Part shown: in pieces, positions 30,543-39,552 of the stretch | Position numbering within the stretch: the first letter of the stretch is position 1 | Layout: each line of letters begins with the position of its first letter | Assembly: GCA_029260295.1 (NCBI GenBank) | Contig: JAJDDN010000008.1 | Span: 558,001-622,000 of the forward strand | Direction of reading: 5' to 3' | DNA: 64,000 bases | Source: Phycisphaerales bacterium | GTDB taxonomy: Bacteria; Planctomycetota; Phycisphaerae; Phycisphaerales; UBA1924 | Made by a program: the position numbers and the translations under genes | Notes under the pieces: generated by a model | The model's input: the letters and a program-made list of their open reading frames with translations, nothing else | What the model was told of the DNA's origin: nothing | Database searches by the model: none

Positions 30543-31427
30543 CTACATCGCGCCGCCATCAAAGACGACACGCTCTTTGGTCCGCCGAGGGTTGGGCTCG
30601 GGAACCGCCGACAAAAGCGACTGGGTGTATTTATGCTGAGGATTCCCAATAATCTCCTCACGGCTACCCTCTTCAACAATCTTGCCCTTGTACATCACCG
30701 CGATCCGCTTGCAAACATGCTGGATAACAGCCATATCGTGCGAGATGAACAGGTAACTCAGCCCAAACTCTTCCTGCAGATCCATCAGCAGGTTAATCAC
30801 CTGCGCCTGAATCGACACATCAAGAGCACTGGTCGGCTCGTCACACACAATAAACTTGGGCTCAAGAGCAAGCGCACGGGCGATCCCGATCCGCTGACGC
30901 TGCCCACCAGAGAACTCGTGTGGATACCGGTCCGCCGCCGCCCGAGGCATCCCACAGCGCTCAAGCAAGCTCTCGACCCGCTCCCGAAGCTCGGCCTTGT
31001 CGGTCACCATCCCGTGAATAATCATCGGCTCCCCAACAATCGAAGCGATCCGCATCCTGGGGTTCAGTGATCCCGCGGGGTCCTGGAACACGATCTGCAT
31101 ATCACTGCGGAGTTTCTGGAGTTCAGATCCCGCCGCCGTGAACATATTGTGACCCTCAAAGGTCACCGTCCCAGCAGTCGCAGGAACCAATCTCAGCAGC
31201 GTCCGACCAACAGTCGTCTTCCCACACCCAGACTCCCCCACAAGCCCCAGGGTCTCGCCCTTGCCGATCTTAAAGGACACATCGTCGACCGCCTTAAAAT
31301 GATCCGTCACCCGCTGAAGCAACCCAGAACGGATAGGAAAATAAGTCTTGAGCCCCCGAACATCGAGCAACGGCTCAATATGCTCGGAAGCGGACGAAGA
31401 TTTTGGTTCAGCAGCGGTTTGTGTCAT
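30543..31427 (-). CDS. Oligopeptide/dipeptide-type ABC transporter ATPase (OppF/DppF family), orphan
   Basis: 294 residues. Walker A is [10 protein letters not shown], the Q loop is [16 protein letters not shown], the signature is [15 protein letters not shown] and Walker B is [14 protein letters not shown]. The C-terminal [16 protein letters not shown] is the oligopeptide-family extension. It would energise peptide uptake, but no permease, binding protein or OppD partner is adjacent, so it is an orphan here. TACCAT ends six bases before ATG 31427 with no Shine-Dalgarno, a leaderless pattern. ThrE follows three bases after its stop. Confidence 0.92.
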   Translation of the reverse strand: MTQTAAEPKSSSASEHIEPLLDVRGLKTYFPIRSGLLQRVTDHFKAVDDVSFKIGKGETLGLVGESGCGKTTVGRTLLRLVPATAGTVTFEGHNMFTAAGSELQKLRSDMQIVFQDPAGSLNPRMRIASIVGEPMIIHGMVTDKAELRERVESLLERCGMPRAAADRYPHEFSGGQRQRIGIARALALEPKFIVCDEPTSALDVSIQAQVINLLMDLQEEFGLSYLFISHDMAVIQHVCKRIAVMYKGKIVEEGSREEIIGNPQHKYTQSLLSAVPEPNPRRTKERVVFDGGAM

Positions 31428-31572
31428 GGCGGTATGGTATCCGTAAACTAGCCCCAGAGCATGCCCCCGGACCCTACAAAGCCCGGTAATCAGCCCACCC
31501 CCTCAAACCCATACCGACCACCCTCAGATCCCCCTGACAGACTTCACTTGAACGAACAATCGCCCGATCCAG

Positions 31573-31600
31573 TTGACGCGGGCAAGTTACGGTCTATTCT
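31573..31600 (+). promoter_or_regulatory. Sigma-70-type promoter of tRNA-Phe
   Basis: TTGACG (31573-31578) and TATTCT (31595-31600) are spaced by 16 bases and lie 31 bases upstream of the tRNA 5' end, a normal distance for a short leader. Confidence 0.6.
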
Positions 31601-31630
31601 TGCTTCTCGGCATCCATAATCGGGTGTGTC

Positions 31631-31703
31631 GGGCTGGTAGCTCAGTTGGTAGAGCACGGCATTGAAAATGCCGGTGTCCCCGGTTCAAGTCCGGGTCAGC
31701 CCA
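31631..31703 (+). tRNA. tRNA-Phe (anticodon GAA)
   Basis: Acceptor GGGCTGG with TCAGCCC, D stem GCTC/GAGC, anticodon arm CGGCA-TTGAAAA-TGCCG giving GAA, and T arm CCCGG-TTCAAGT-CCGGG all pair. The discriminator is A and CCA is not encoded. A terminator follows within ten bases. Confidence 0.95.
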
Positions 31704-31709
31704 TTAAAG

Positions 31710-31742
31710 AAAAAGGGCCATCCACATTGGATGGCCCTTTTT
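31710..31742. terminator. Bidirectional terminator after tRNA-Phe
   Basis: GGGCCATCC (31715-31723) and GGATGGCCC (31729-31737) form a 9-bp stem, flanked by AAAAA on the left and TTTTT on the right. It serves the tRNA on the + strand and the dockerin gene ending at 31770 on the minus strand. Confidence 0.9.
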
Positions 31743-31769
31743 CAATTCAACTCCAAAAGCTCGCCTAAC

Positions 31770-33083
31770 TCAAAGACACCCCGAACACCCCAAAGTAAAG
31801 TCGCTGAGGAACTCCACGATATCGAAAAAATCGAAGACCGTGTCACCATTGTAATCGAGCGTGTAAGTCAAAAATGTAGAGATATCAAAGAAATCAAGCA
31901 CGCCATCAGCATTCACATCGGCCGGGCAAACACATACCCCCCCAGGCCCATACAACACCGTCTGAAAGTGCGCCGCCGGGGTATACCCAGAACCCGGCAC
32001 ACCAGGAAGCGTGCACGCCAAACCACCAAACCACCAAGGACCATCGATAGAAAAGCTACCGAAAGAATCTACATGAGCAGTAGTAAACATATCCTCAGTC
32101 TTCCCCGCCGTCGGTCCATCAGATACCCAACTCCAAGAATCAGCATCCGAGTCATACTCTGGATGGCCAGGACTCGGCGAACCAAACACCACACCAGCGG
32201 TGCCGGTATTCCATGGATCCCCGTCAATTCCGGTAGCCGGATCAGAGTCACCATCGGCATTGTCAACATCAATCGTTCCCGGTTGATTAAATGTCAATGA
32301 CCAACCCCAGTCGGCAAGCCCGTCAAGATCAAGATCAATGTCCGGGACGCCCGGAAGCGTACTGAATGAATCATCTAAGTTAGCATTATGAAACGCAGCC
32401 CCTTGAAGATCCGAGTCGGTATCACCAATCTCAAAGATCATCGAAGTACCAAACGATCCCGAGACTCCCAGATCAACATCCATAGTGTACAGCACAAGGG
32501 GGAAGATGCCTTGCGAATCTGATAGAGAACCAGGGAGGTTGTATAGCCCAAAAGAAATGATCGGCAAAACAAGACAAGCAAAGTCAGTACCACGCCCATT
32601 AAACGCGTCGTAGTATGTCCAGTTCCCCGCAAACCCAAGAACTCCATCACCCACACCATCGAGATCGGTGTCGGTATCGCTGTGATTGGTAATCCAGTGC
32701 ACCTGAACACAATCAACAACCGTGTCCATCGCAATATCGCCCCAATCAAAGAACCATTCTTCGGTGGTCGAGTTCATGGCACCACTTGTAGTAAAGCTGA
32801 AGCGGTCGATACTCCAAAAATAGCTAGTTAAATCACCCTGTGATTCACACTGAGCGCCGATGTTAGCAATCCAAATTTCGGACCCCGCCGCCCCATCCGC
32901 CGGGCTCTGAACCCCGTCCTGCATCAGCGTGGTGATCTTCTCACCCGTCGCGATGTTGTAGTAAATATGAGCAACATGCTTCACCTGACCAACACTCGGA
33001 TCAACCCTCGTCGGCTCCTCGCCCCCCACAGCCGAACCAACCAACCCCGCGACTGCAAATACACTCAAAGCTTTCGCTTTCAT
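31770..33083 (-). CDS. Secreted GC-type dockerin protein, copy 2 of a tandem pair
   Basis: 437 residues. MKAKALSVFAVAGLVGSAVGG is a signal peptide; AAAGG lies about eleven bases upstream. The body shares long stretches with the protein at 33258-34571 (YYNIATGEKITTLMQDGVQS, GTSMIFEIGDTDSDLQGAA, WGWSLTFNQPGTIDVDNADG), and both are exactly 437 residues. The C-terminus has the two dockerin loops ADVNADGVLDFFDI and YNGDTVFDFFDI, then an unusual GCSGCL instead of GCP. No enzyme motif is visible. The role is unknown; the tail suggests surface attachment. Confidence 0.8.
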   Translation of the reverse strand: MKAKALSVFAVAGLVGSAVGGEEPTRVDPSVGQVKHVAHIYYNIATGEKITTLMQDGVQSPADGAAGSEIWIANIGAQCESQGDLTSYFWSIDRFSFTTSGAMNSTTEEWFFDWGDIAMDTVVDCVQVHWITNHSDTDTDLDGVGDGVLGFAGNWTYYDAFNGRGTDFACLVLPIISFGLYNLPGSLSDSQGIFPLVLYTMDVDLGVSGSFGTSMIFEIGDTDSDLQGAAFHNANLDDSFSTLPGVPDIDLDLDGLADWGWSLTFNQPGTIDVDNADGDSDPATGIDGDPWNTGTAGVVFGSPSPGHPEYDSDADSWSWVSDGPTAGKTEDMFTTAHVDSFGSFSIDGPWWFGGLACTLPGVPGSGYTPAAHFQTVLYGPGGVCVCPADVNADGVLDFFDISTFLTYTLDYNGDTVFDFFDIVEFLSDFTLGCSGCL

Positions 33084-33206
33084 GGCAAAACCTTTCTACC
33101 CAAAACGAGAATAAATCAAAATTAGAATAACAAACAACTATCAACCCATAATCTACCACAAACAGATTATAAAAACTACAAAATCCGAGCCCGATTCTAC
33201 ATAAAT

Positions 33207-33230
33207 GGGACCACCCAACTGGGTGGCCCC
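33207..33230 (-). terminator. Weak hairpin after the upstream copy of the tandem pair
   Basis: GGGACCACCCA (33207-33217) pairs with TGGGTGGCCCC (33220-33230) apart from one wobble, with a 2-base loop. It is 27 bases past the stop of the gene at 33258. The minus-strand tail is ATTTAT, not a full T run, so termination is probable but weak. Confidence 0.5.
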
Positions 33231-33257
33231 GCTTGAACAAATGCTCATTCGCCTATA

Positions 33258-34571
33258 TCAAGGACACCCAACAGAAAAATCACTGAGGAATGCTGCTATA
33301 TCAAAGAAATCAAACACAGCGTCATTGTTGTAATCGATCGCGCTTGACAAGAAACTGAAAATATCGAAGAAGTCTAGAACCCCGTCACAGTTCAAATCAG
33401 GAGGGCAGCATACAACACCACCAGGCCCATACAACACAATCGCAAAGCTCCCAGGAGGAACAAAGACGCCACCGGGAGGTGCCGGCGGAACAGGGCAATA
33501 CATTCCACCAAACCAGAATGGCCCATCCAAAACCAATCCATCCGGCTCCGTTTGAATATGACCAAGATTAAACAAATCCTCAGTCGAACCAGGGTTCATG
33601 CCATCGTAAATCCAGCCCCAAGTGTCAGACGCCGAATCATACACAGGATGCCCAGGGCTCGGCAATCCAAAGACCACACCAGTGGTGCCGGTATTCAATG
33701 GATCGCCATCGATACCGGTCAAAGGGTCTGAGTCACTATCAGCATTGTCAACATCAACAGTGCCTGGTTGGTTGAAAGTGAGCGACCAGCCCCAGTCAGC
33801 AAGACCATCACTATCGGGATCGATGTCAGGAACGCCCGGCAATCCAGTGAATGACTCATCAAGGTTTGCATTATGAACCGCCGCACCCTGAAGATCGGAA
33901 TCGGTATCACCGATCTCGAAGATCAACGAGGTGCCAAAGGAGCCCGATGCGCCAAGATCAATATCAGCGGTGTACAAGAACAGCGGGAACTCGCCAGTAC
34001 CAAGTGAATCAAGCGACCCCGGAAGGTTGAAGAACCCCAGACTAATCAGCGGAGCATTAATACAACTAAACTCGGGCTCACGCCCGTTCATCGCATCATA
34101 GTAAACCCAGTTGGCAGCAAACCCAGGAACACCATCGGCATTGCCATCGAAATCAGTGTCAGTGTCCGCATGATTAGTAACCCAGTGGATCTGAACGCAA
34201 TCAACAACAGTATCCATCGGGATATCAGCCCAGTCAAAGAGCCAGTCCTCAATGGTCGAGTCCACCACGCCACCGCTGCTGGTACTGAAGCTATCGATCG
34301 CAAAGAAATAACTGGTGGTCCCATCACCACCAACACACTCAACCAAACCGCCCATGACCCAAATCTCAGTCCCAGGCTCCCCATCGGCCGGGCTCTGTAC
34401 CCCATCCCGAATCAGAGTAGTGATCTTCTCCCCGGTCACGATGTTGTAATAAATATGAGCAACATGCTCAACCTGACCGACACTCGGATCAACCTTGGTA
34501 GGCTCAACGCCTCCAATAGCTGATCCAGCCAGCCCCGCAACTACGAACGCATTCAATATTTTCGCCTTCAT
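33258..34571 (-). CDS. Secreted GC-type dockerin protein, copy 1 of a tandem pair
   Basis: 437 residues. MKAKILNAFVVAGLAGSAIGG is a signal peptide with AAAGG upstream, in the same local context (GGGTAGAAAGG) as the second copy. The body matches the downstream paralogue across its length, including VDPSVGQVEHVAHIYYNI and DLQGAAVHNANLDESFTGLP. The C-terminal dockerin loops are DLNCDGVLDFFDI and YNNDAVFDFFDI, then GCP. The pair arose by tandem duplication and both copies look intact. The function is unknown. Confidence 0.8.
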   Translation of the reverse strand: MKAKILNAFVVAGLAGSAIGGVEPTKVDPSVGQVEHVAHIYYNIVTGEKITTLIRDGVQSPADGEPGTEIWVMGGLVECVGGDGTTSYFFAIDSFSTSSGGVVDSTIEDWLFDWADIPMDTVVDCVQIHWVTNHADTDTDFDGNADGVPGFAANWVYYDAMNGREPEFSCINAPLISLGFFNLPGSLDSLGTGEFPLFLYTADIDLGASGSFGTSLIFEIGDTDSDLQGAAVHNANLDESFTGLPGVPDIDPDSDGLADWGWSLTFNQPGTVDVDNADSDSDPLTGIDGDPLNTGTTGVVFGLPSPGHPVYDSASDTWGWIYDGMNPGSTEDLFNLGHIQTEPDGLVLDGPFWFGGMYCPVPPAPPGGVFVPPGSFAIVLYGPGGVVCCPPDLNCDGVLDFFDIFSFLSSAIDYNNDAVFDFFDIAAFLSDFSVGCP

Positions 34572-35018
34572 GGCAACAACCTTTCTACCCTAACGAGAAA
34601 TAAAATAAAACAGCAATCCAAATGGATGCCAAAACACAATCTACTAAACTACAAATAAATAAAAGTAGACTTTACAAACACAACTACGCGGCCAGTCATA
34701 GAAATCGGCCGCATCCCAAAGGTCTCACCCACCACATCCTACACAACTATCAAAAATTGTGCTTTGTACAAATATGTGCTTTCATGCGAGAGACCCTCTC
34801 AATTTAAACATTGCCAAAAATGGCACCAAGACATAGCCTGTTCGCCTTTGCTACAAAATGGTTGCACAAAATATCTCAACATATAAACTATTTATATCCA
34901 TTTTCAGCACCCACTTTCAGCCAATCCCCCCGAATCATCCCAAACGCCCCATTTCCAGCCTTTCCTCAACGACCGACATATCATCCCAAACCACGATTAA
35001 GCCCACCGGAGCCCCAAT
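34572..35018. other. Gene-free AT-rich spacer
   Basis: 447 bases between divergent genes with no supportable coding frame. It is clearly richer in A and T than its surroundings, has short inverted repeats such as TTGCCAAAAATGGCA at about 34811, and must hold promoters of the dockerin pair and of the mutase. I could not assign a specific promoter. Confidence 0.6.
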
Positions 35019-36725
35019 ATGTCACACGCAACTTCCATCTCAGGCCCAAACCTCGAAAACATCGACCCACACGCCGTCACCATCTCAGGACTCGTCCTCG
35101 ATCCCTCCTACACACCAGAAAATCTCCCCACCTCCCTCCAAAACTTCGACCGCGACATCAACAACCCCGGAGAGTACCCCTACACCAGAGGCCTCTTCCC
35201 CAACGGCTACCTCTCCCGCCTCTGGACCATGCGCCAGTTCGCAGGCTTCGGCTCCGCAGACGACACCAACGCACGATTCAAATACCTCCTCGAAGCCGCC
35301 AAAACATCAACAAAAGCAAACACCGGCTTATCGACCGCCTTCGACCTCCCCACCCTCATGGGACGCGACTCAGACGACATGCTCTCAATTGGCGAGGTCG
35401 GCAAGTGCGGCGTCGCGATCGACACCATTGAAGACATGCACAGACTCTACAAAGACATCCCCATCGACTCCGTCACCGTCTCCCAAACAATCAACGGCCC
35501 CGCATGCGTCATCTGGGCAATGTACCTCGCGATGGCCAAACAACTCAACATCTCCTGGGACACCCTCGGAGGCACACTCCAAAACGACATCCTCAAAGAG
35601 TTCCACGCACAAAACGAGTTCATCTACCCGCCCGAGGCCTCAGTAAAACTCGTCGTCGACACCATCGAGTTCCAAGCCCAACACCTCCCAAAATGGAACT
35701 CCGTCTCCATCTCAGGCTACCACATCCGCGAAGCCGGCTCCTCGGCACCACAAGAACTCGCCTTCACCCTCAGAGACGGCATGGAATATGTCGAGGCCTG
35801 CCTCCTAAGGGGCATGGACATCGATAGCTTCGCACCACGCCTCTCCTACTTCTTCAACGCCCACAACGAGTTCTTCGAAGAAATCTGCAAGCTCAGAGCA
35901 GCCCGCAGAATCTGGGCACGCATGATGCGTGAACGCTACGGCGCCAAAAACGAACGCTCATGGTTCATGAAAACCCATGTCCAAACCGCAGGCTGCTCCC
36001 TCACCGAGCAACAACCACTCAACAACATCGTCCGCGTCGCCTACCAAGCCATGGCCGGCGTCCTCGGCGGCTGCCAATCACTCCACACCGACTCCATGGA
36101 CGAAACCCTCGGCCTCCCAACAGAACAAGCCGTCACCGTCGCACTCCGCACACAACAAATCTTGGCGCACGAAACCGGCGTCACCCGCACCGTCGACCCC
36201 CTCGGCGGCTCCTACTTCATCGAAGCCCTCACCGACAAAATGGAAGCCGAGGCCCTCGACTACATCGAGCAAATCGACAACATGGGCCGAGGCCCCTGGA
36301 AACCAGAACACGCCACAACATCCTCCATCGACGAAGGTGGCTGCGTCGGAGGCATCCACAAGGGCTACTTCCGCCGACAAATCGCCGAGGCCAGCTACCG
36401 CTTCTCCGAAGAATGCGAAGCAGGCGACCGAATCATCGTCGGCGTCAACCAATACACCGACGACAACGAAGACCGCCCCATCGACATCCTCACCATCTCC
36501 GAAGAAGTCGAAACCGTCCAAAACCAACGCCTCACCGACTTCAAACAACGCCGCGACGACGCAGCCGTAGAAGCCGCCCTCCAATCCATCCGCAACGACG
36601 CCAAAGCCAACAAAAATGTCATGCCCGCCCTAGTAGAAGGCGCCCTCGCCAACTGCACCCTAGGCGAAATGGTCCAAGCCATGGCCGACATCTACGGCCG
36701 CTACACCGGCGGCCCGGAGTGGTAA
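35019..36725 (+). CDS. Coenzyme-B12 acyl-CoA mutase large subunit (isobutyryl-CoA mutase-like)
   Basis: 568 residues; GGAG lies nine bases before the ATG. YPYTRGLFPNGYLSRLWTMR, NDILKEFHAQNEFIYPPEAS and SISGYHIREAGSSAPQELAF mark the barrel domain of methylmalonyl-CoA-type mutases. The protein ends at YGRYTGGPEW without the B12-binding domain, so it needs a separate small subunit, not present here. Residues that set substrate in this family are Phe74 (RQFAGFG) and Gln198 (HAQN), as in isobutyryl-CoA mutase, not the Tyr and Arg of methylmalonyl-CoA mutase. The position that is Asp in 2-hydroxyisobutyryl-CoA mutase is Ala107. A five-residue insertion (KTSTK region) precedes it. It probably rearranges a branched acyl-CoA in the cytoplasm; the true substrate is inferred only. 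Confidence 0.88.
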   Translation: MSHATSISGPNLENIDPHAVTISGLVLDPSYTPENLPTSLQNFDRDINNPGEYPYTRGLFPNGYLSRLWTMRQFAGFGSADDTNARFKYLLEAAKTSTKANTGLSTAFDLPTLMGRDSDDMLSIGEVGKCGVAIDTIEDMHRLYKDIPIDSVTVSQTINGPACVIWAMYLAMAKQLNISWDTLGGTLQNDILKEFHAQNEFIYPPEASVKLVVDTIEFQAQHLPKWNSVSISGYHIREAGSSAPQELAFTLRDGMEYVEACLLRGMDIDSFAPRLSYFFNAHNEFFEEICKLRAARRIWARMMRERYGAKNERSWFMKTHVQTAGCSLTEQQPLNNIVRVAYQAMAGVLGGCQSLHTDSMDETLGLPTEQAVTVALRTQQILAHETGVTRTVDPLGGSYFIEALTDKMEAEALDYIEQIDNMGRGPWKPEHATTSSIDEGGCVGGIHKGYFRRQIAEASYRFSEECEAGDRIIVGVNQYTDDNEDRPIDILTISEEVETVQNQRLTDFKQRRDDAAVEAALQSIRNDAKANKNVMPALVEGALANCTLGEMVQAMADIYGRYTGGPEW

Positions 36726-36739
36726 ATCCTGTGATAGCT

Positions 36740-36748
36740 TGCTATAAT
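36740..36748 (+). promoter_or_regulatory. Extended -10 promoter of the TIR-like gene
   Basis: TGCTATAAT is a perfect extended -10 element. It ends seven bases before ATG 36756, so transcription should begin at or next to that ATG. There is no Shine-Dalgarno. Confidence 0.6.
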
Positions 36749-36755
36749 GATCATC

Positions 36756-37973
36756 ATGGCAAAAAAGACAACAAAGAAAAAAGCAACTAAGAAGAAAGCC
36801 GCCAAGAAAGCGACTAAAAAAACTACATCAACTAGCGGGAATAGCCGTCGGCAACGGCGCGAGAAACCATTTCCTACGATGCCTCTCGAAGATGCTTTGC
36901 TGATCGCTTCTACTATTGAATCTGAAGCTGCAGGACAGCCGATGCGCCGTTTAACTTTGTTTGATACGCTGGGTAAATCACCTGACTCTGGACCAAGTAG
37001 ATCGTTAATTACTGCTTCAACTAAATACGGACTCACTACTGGAAGTTATACAGCTGCTGAACTCAAACTAACGGAGTTAGGCAAGAAGATTGTCTCCGAG
37101 CAATCTAGGCCAAGAATCCGAAAACAAGCAGAGTTTGACGCCGCAATTAGTGGCATTCAAGCCTTTAAATCTATCCATGAAAAATTTGTTAATGGAAAAT
37201 TGCCCAGTGAAAGTGTATTGCAAGATTTTCTTCGCGACACAAATGATATTCCTGATGATTTGGTCCAAGAGTGTATTGACACATTTGTCGTAAACGCCAA
37301 GCATGTCGGAATTTTGAAAGAAATTGCTGGAGCAGAACGACTCCTGCCAATTGATCACACTCTTGAAGAATTACCGGCACAAACATCGACTCAGATCAAC
37401 CCTTCGATTGAAATTACAGACAGTATTGATGCCGGCGAGAATGCCGACGCTACAGATAGTGCAATAACTGATTGGAATACCACTTGCTTTTATGTGACTC
37501 CAATTGGAGAGAAAGACAGCGATCTCAGGAGGCATTCTGATCTATTTTTGGAGCACATTGTCGAGCCTGCGCTATCCAAACTTAACATCAATGTTGTTCG
37601 CGCGGACAAAATCGGCAAGCCGGGCATGATCACAAAACGAGTCCTTGAATTTGTACTACGATCGCGTCTGGTTGTCGCTGATTTGTCTTTCCATAACCCC
37701 AATGTATTCTATGAATTATCATTGAGACATGCCTGTGGCCTGCCAGCAATTCAAATAATACGAGATAGAGATCGTATTCCGTTCGATTTAAAAGACTTCG
37801 ACACTATACAAATTGATGATTCTTCTGTCTACTCATTAATTCCTAAGCTTGAAGTTTATCGCTCCCAACTTGCCACGCAGGCCAGGGCAGCGATCGAAGA
37901 TGACGCGACAGTTGACAATCCGATACTAACATATTTCCCTAACTTGCAAGTCACCTTGCCGGGTGCCATGTAG
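36756..37973 (+). CDS. AT-rich gene: Lys-rich tail, helical DNA-binding-like region, TIR/deoxyribosyltransferase-like domain
   Basis: 405 residues from ATG 36756; an ATG nine bases earlier is in frame but falls inside the promoter spacer. Residues 1-28 are a Lys/Ala/Thr tail (MAKKTTKKKATKKKAAKKAT). Residues about 40-200 are helical with YGLTTGSYTAAELKLTELGK, winged-helix-like. Residues about 240-355 form one alpha/beta domain: CFYVTPIGEKDSDLRRHSD, INVVRADKIGKPGMI, LVVADLSFHNPNVFYELSLR and IPFDLKDFDTI. The DLSxxNPNVFYELxxRHA pattern belongs to a family related to nucleoside deoxyribosyltransferases and TIR domains, often seen in predicted immune effectors. One hand-counted line of 60 bases has 38% G+C against 53% in the mutase gene. 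Function is unknown; a nucleotide-processing effector is my best guess. Confidence 0.7.
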   Translation: MAKKTTKKKATKKKAAKKATKKTTSTSGNSRRQRREKPFPTMPLEDALLIASTIESEAAGQPMRRLTLFDTLGKSPDSGPSRSLITASTKYGLTTGSYTAAELKLTELGKKIVSEQSRPRIRKQAEFDAAISGIQAFKSIHEKFVNGKLPSESVLQDFLRDTNDIPDDLVQECIDTFVVNAKHVGILKEIAGAERLLPIDHTLEELPAQTSTQINPSIEITDSIDAGENADATDSAITDWNTTCFYVTPIGEKDSDLRRHSDLFLEHIVEPALSKLNINVVRADKIGKPGMITKRVLEFVLRSRLVVADLSFHNPNVFYELSLRHACGLPAIQIIRDRDRIPFDLKDFDTIQIDDSSVYSLIPKLEVYRSQLATQARAAIEDDATVDNPILTYFPNLQVTLPGAM

Positions 37974-37999
37974 GTGGCGTCTTCGCCTCCTGCATGTCT

Positions 38000-38563
38000 T
38001 CATCCCCCCATCGCCCCCCGAATCACCCCCGCAACCTCCTCCTTCCCATACCCCCCCTTGCAAGGCACATGCACAATCGGAATCCCCGCCGCCCCATACA
38101 CCGAATCCACAAACGCATCCCGCGCCTTAGCCTTCTTCGAGTTGTGCGACGAATCATCCAACTCAATCACACACATCACCCCCATATCCCCCGGCCGCAC
38201 CAGCACAAAATCCACATGCTTGGACTTAATCCGATTAAACGCCCGCTGATTCGTAGATCGATCCAGCCCCTTCTTCACCCCCACCAAATCCATCATCCCC
38301 ACCTTGCACATCACCACCGCCTGATCCGCCCCATTGGGATCCGTCGGATGCCGCAACGCCTCCCGCAGCACACGATAAAACACCAACTCCGCCTCAGTCA
38401 AAATCCCCTCACAGGCTTCATACAAATCCCCCGGCTCATCCCCCTCAACCCCCTCAACCACCAACTCCGAGTTCGAACTCTCCCCCGCATTCCGCTCCAA
38501 AACCTGCAAAACAAACCACATCCCAGAAACCAACAACACCATTATCACAATCGTCCAAACCAT
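38000..38563 (-). CDS. Membrane-anchored DUF2726 protein
   Basis: 187 residues from ATG 38563, with AAAGGGGA upstream. MVWTIVIMVLLVSGMWFVLQ is a single N-terminal membrane helix. The rest matches DUF2726: EAELVFYRVLREAL, VGMMDLVGVKKG, NRIKSKHVDFVLVRPGDMGV and VIELDDSSHNSKKAKARDAF. In this family the D..E/D-rich core resembles a restriction-endonuclease-like fold, so a nuclease or nucleic-acid role is possible. It converges with the TIR-like gene, 26 bases apart. No partner gene is evident. Confidence 0.8.
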   Translation of the reverse strand: MVWTIVIMVLLVSGMWFVLQVLERNAGESSNSELVVEGVEGDEPGDLYEACEGILTEAELVFYRVLREALRHPTDPNGADQAVVMCKVGMMDLVGVKKGLDRSTNQRAFNRIKSKHVDFVLVRPGDMGVMCVIELDDSSHNSKKAKARDAFVDSVYGAAGIPIVHVPCKGGYGKEEVAGVIRGAMGG

Positions 38564-38603
38564 AATGTCCCCTTTCAATAAACAGTATGATTTCATTATA
38601 CAT

Positions 38604-38632
38604 AAAAAACGGGCGTCCAAACAGACCGCCCG
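38604..38632 (-). terminator. Possible terminator upstream of the DUF2726 gene
   Basis: CGGGCG (38610-38615) pairs with CGCCCG (38627-38632), with an 11-base loop, and on the minus strand is followed by six T (38609-38604). It could insulate the DUF2726 gene from minus-strand transcription arriving from the PEP-CTERM gene. Confidence 0.45.
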
Positions 38633-38950
38633 CCACAGATTACCCCACGAGCTCTCAAACAACCGCCCGAGGCATAACCCGCTCTCTCCCTACCCTTCTC
38701 AAACACCTCTCTCAAGACCATCAAAATCTCTACACACCGATAGCCCGCAACCAAACCCCGCAGCGTCACAACAACACCGCACGCATCAGCTTCCTAATTC
38801 AATTTTAAGTTTCAATAGGGCCAACAAAGAACTCATCAACCCAAGACCCAAACACCACAGGCCTTCATCTACTCACACAACACTATCCGTACCGTGTTTC
38901 AACCGGTTCCAACCCCTGCCCCACAAGATCCATTCCCCCCACTACTCCAC
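38633..38950. other. Gene-free spacer
   Basis: 318 bases between two minus-strand terminators. No reading frame with coding character, start signal or known motif was found on either strand. It has a short AT-rich centre (AATTCAATTTTAAGTTTC at about 38798-38815). Confidence 0.55.
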
Positions 38951-38981
38951 AAAAAAACGGGCATCCCCAAAGGGACACCCG
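38951..38981 (-). terminator. Terminator of the PEP-CTERM gene at 39013
   Basis: CGGGCATCCC (38958-38967) pairs with GGGACACCCG (38972-38981), with two wobbles on the minus strand and a 4-base loop, followed there by seven T (38957-38951). Confidence 0.85.
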
Positions 38982-39012
38982 CAAGAATGCAGATCAAACG
39001 ATCATCAACAAC

Positions 39013-39552
39013 TCATCGTTTCCGACGAACCACCAAGAACCCACCAATCCCAAACAACGCCAACCCACCAGGCGTAGGAACCACCCGATCCATATTCAGC
39101 TCGCCAACAGCAAACGCCGGCGCACCAATCTGATCAAAGATCTCATAATCAATATCAACCGAATCCCCAAACGCAATCCCACGCAAGGTAATCAACGGAA
39201 AGAATCCGCCCGCAGCATCAGCAAGATCAATCGCAATATTCCCCGCAAGATCAACCCCGCCGCTCATCGTGCCAAACCCAGGATCAGCAAACGGATCAGC
39301 TACAAAGCCGGTCGCCCCAACACTCCCTGTAATCACAAACGCAGGCGGATCCGCCTGCCCAAACACATTCCCATCCAGATCAATCGTGATCGAAATATCA
39401 GCCCCCCCAAGACTCTCGATCAACATCGAAGCCGCCCCTGAAGAACCAAAGGTAAAGTTGTCCCATTGTCCTTCAAAGTCCCCTAGATTCAGTTGTGCCC
39501 CTGCAACCGCTGAACATCCCGCGATTGCGCCGATAGCTATGAGTGTGCGCAT
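39013..39552 (-). CDS. PEP-CTERM-like sorted extracellular protein
   Basis: 179 residues. MRTLIAIGAIAGCSAVAGAQ is a signal peptide, with GGAGA about nine bases before the ATG. The C-terminus VVPTPGGLALFGIGGFLVVR with a final RKR is a complete PEP-CTERM-like signal (VPTP, hydrophobic helix, basic end). The body is short, beta-rich and Gly/Asp-rich (DISITIDLDGNVFGQADPPA). It is expected at the cell surface after exosortase processing. The function is unknown. It has its own terminator and a 200-base upstream region shared with the divergent esterase gene. Confidence 0.8.
   Translation of the reverse strand: MRTLIAIGAIAGCSAVAGAQLNLGDFEGQWDNFTFGSSGAASMLIESLGGADISITIDLDGNVFGQADPPAFVITGSVGATGFVADPFADPGFGTMSGGVDLAGNIAIDLADAAGGFFPLITLRGIAFGDSVDIDYEIFDQIGAPAFAVGELNMDRVVPTPGGLALFGIGGFLVVRRKR

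Noticed and set aside
35019-36725. 2-hydroxyisobutyryl-CoA mutase as the identity of the mutase
   Set aside because: The diagnostic Ile and Asp of that enzyme are Phe74 and Ala107 here, although the DLPTLMG stretch is similar.
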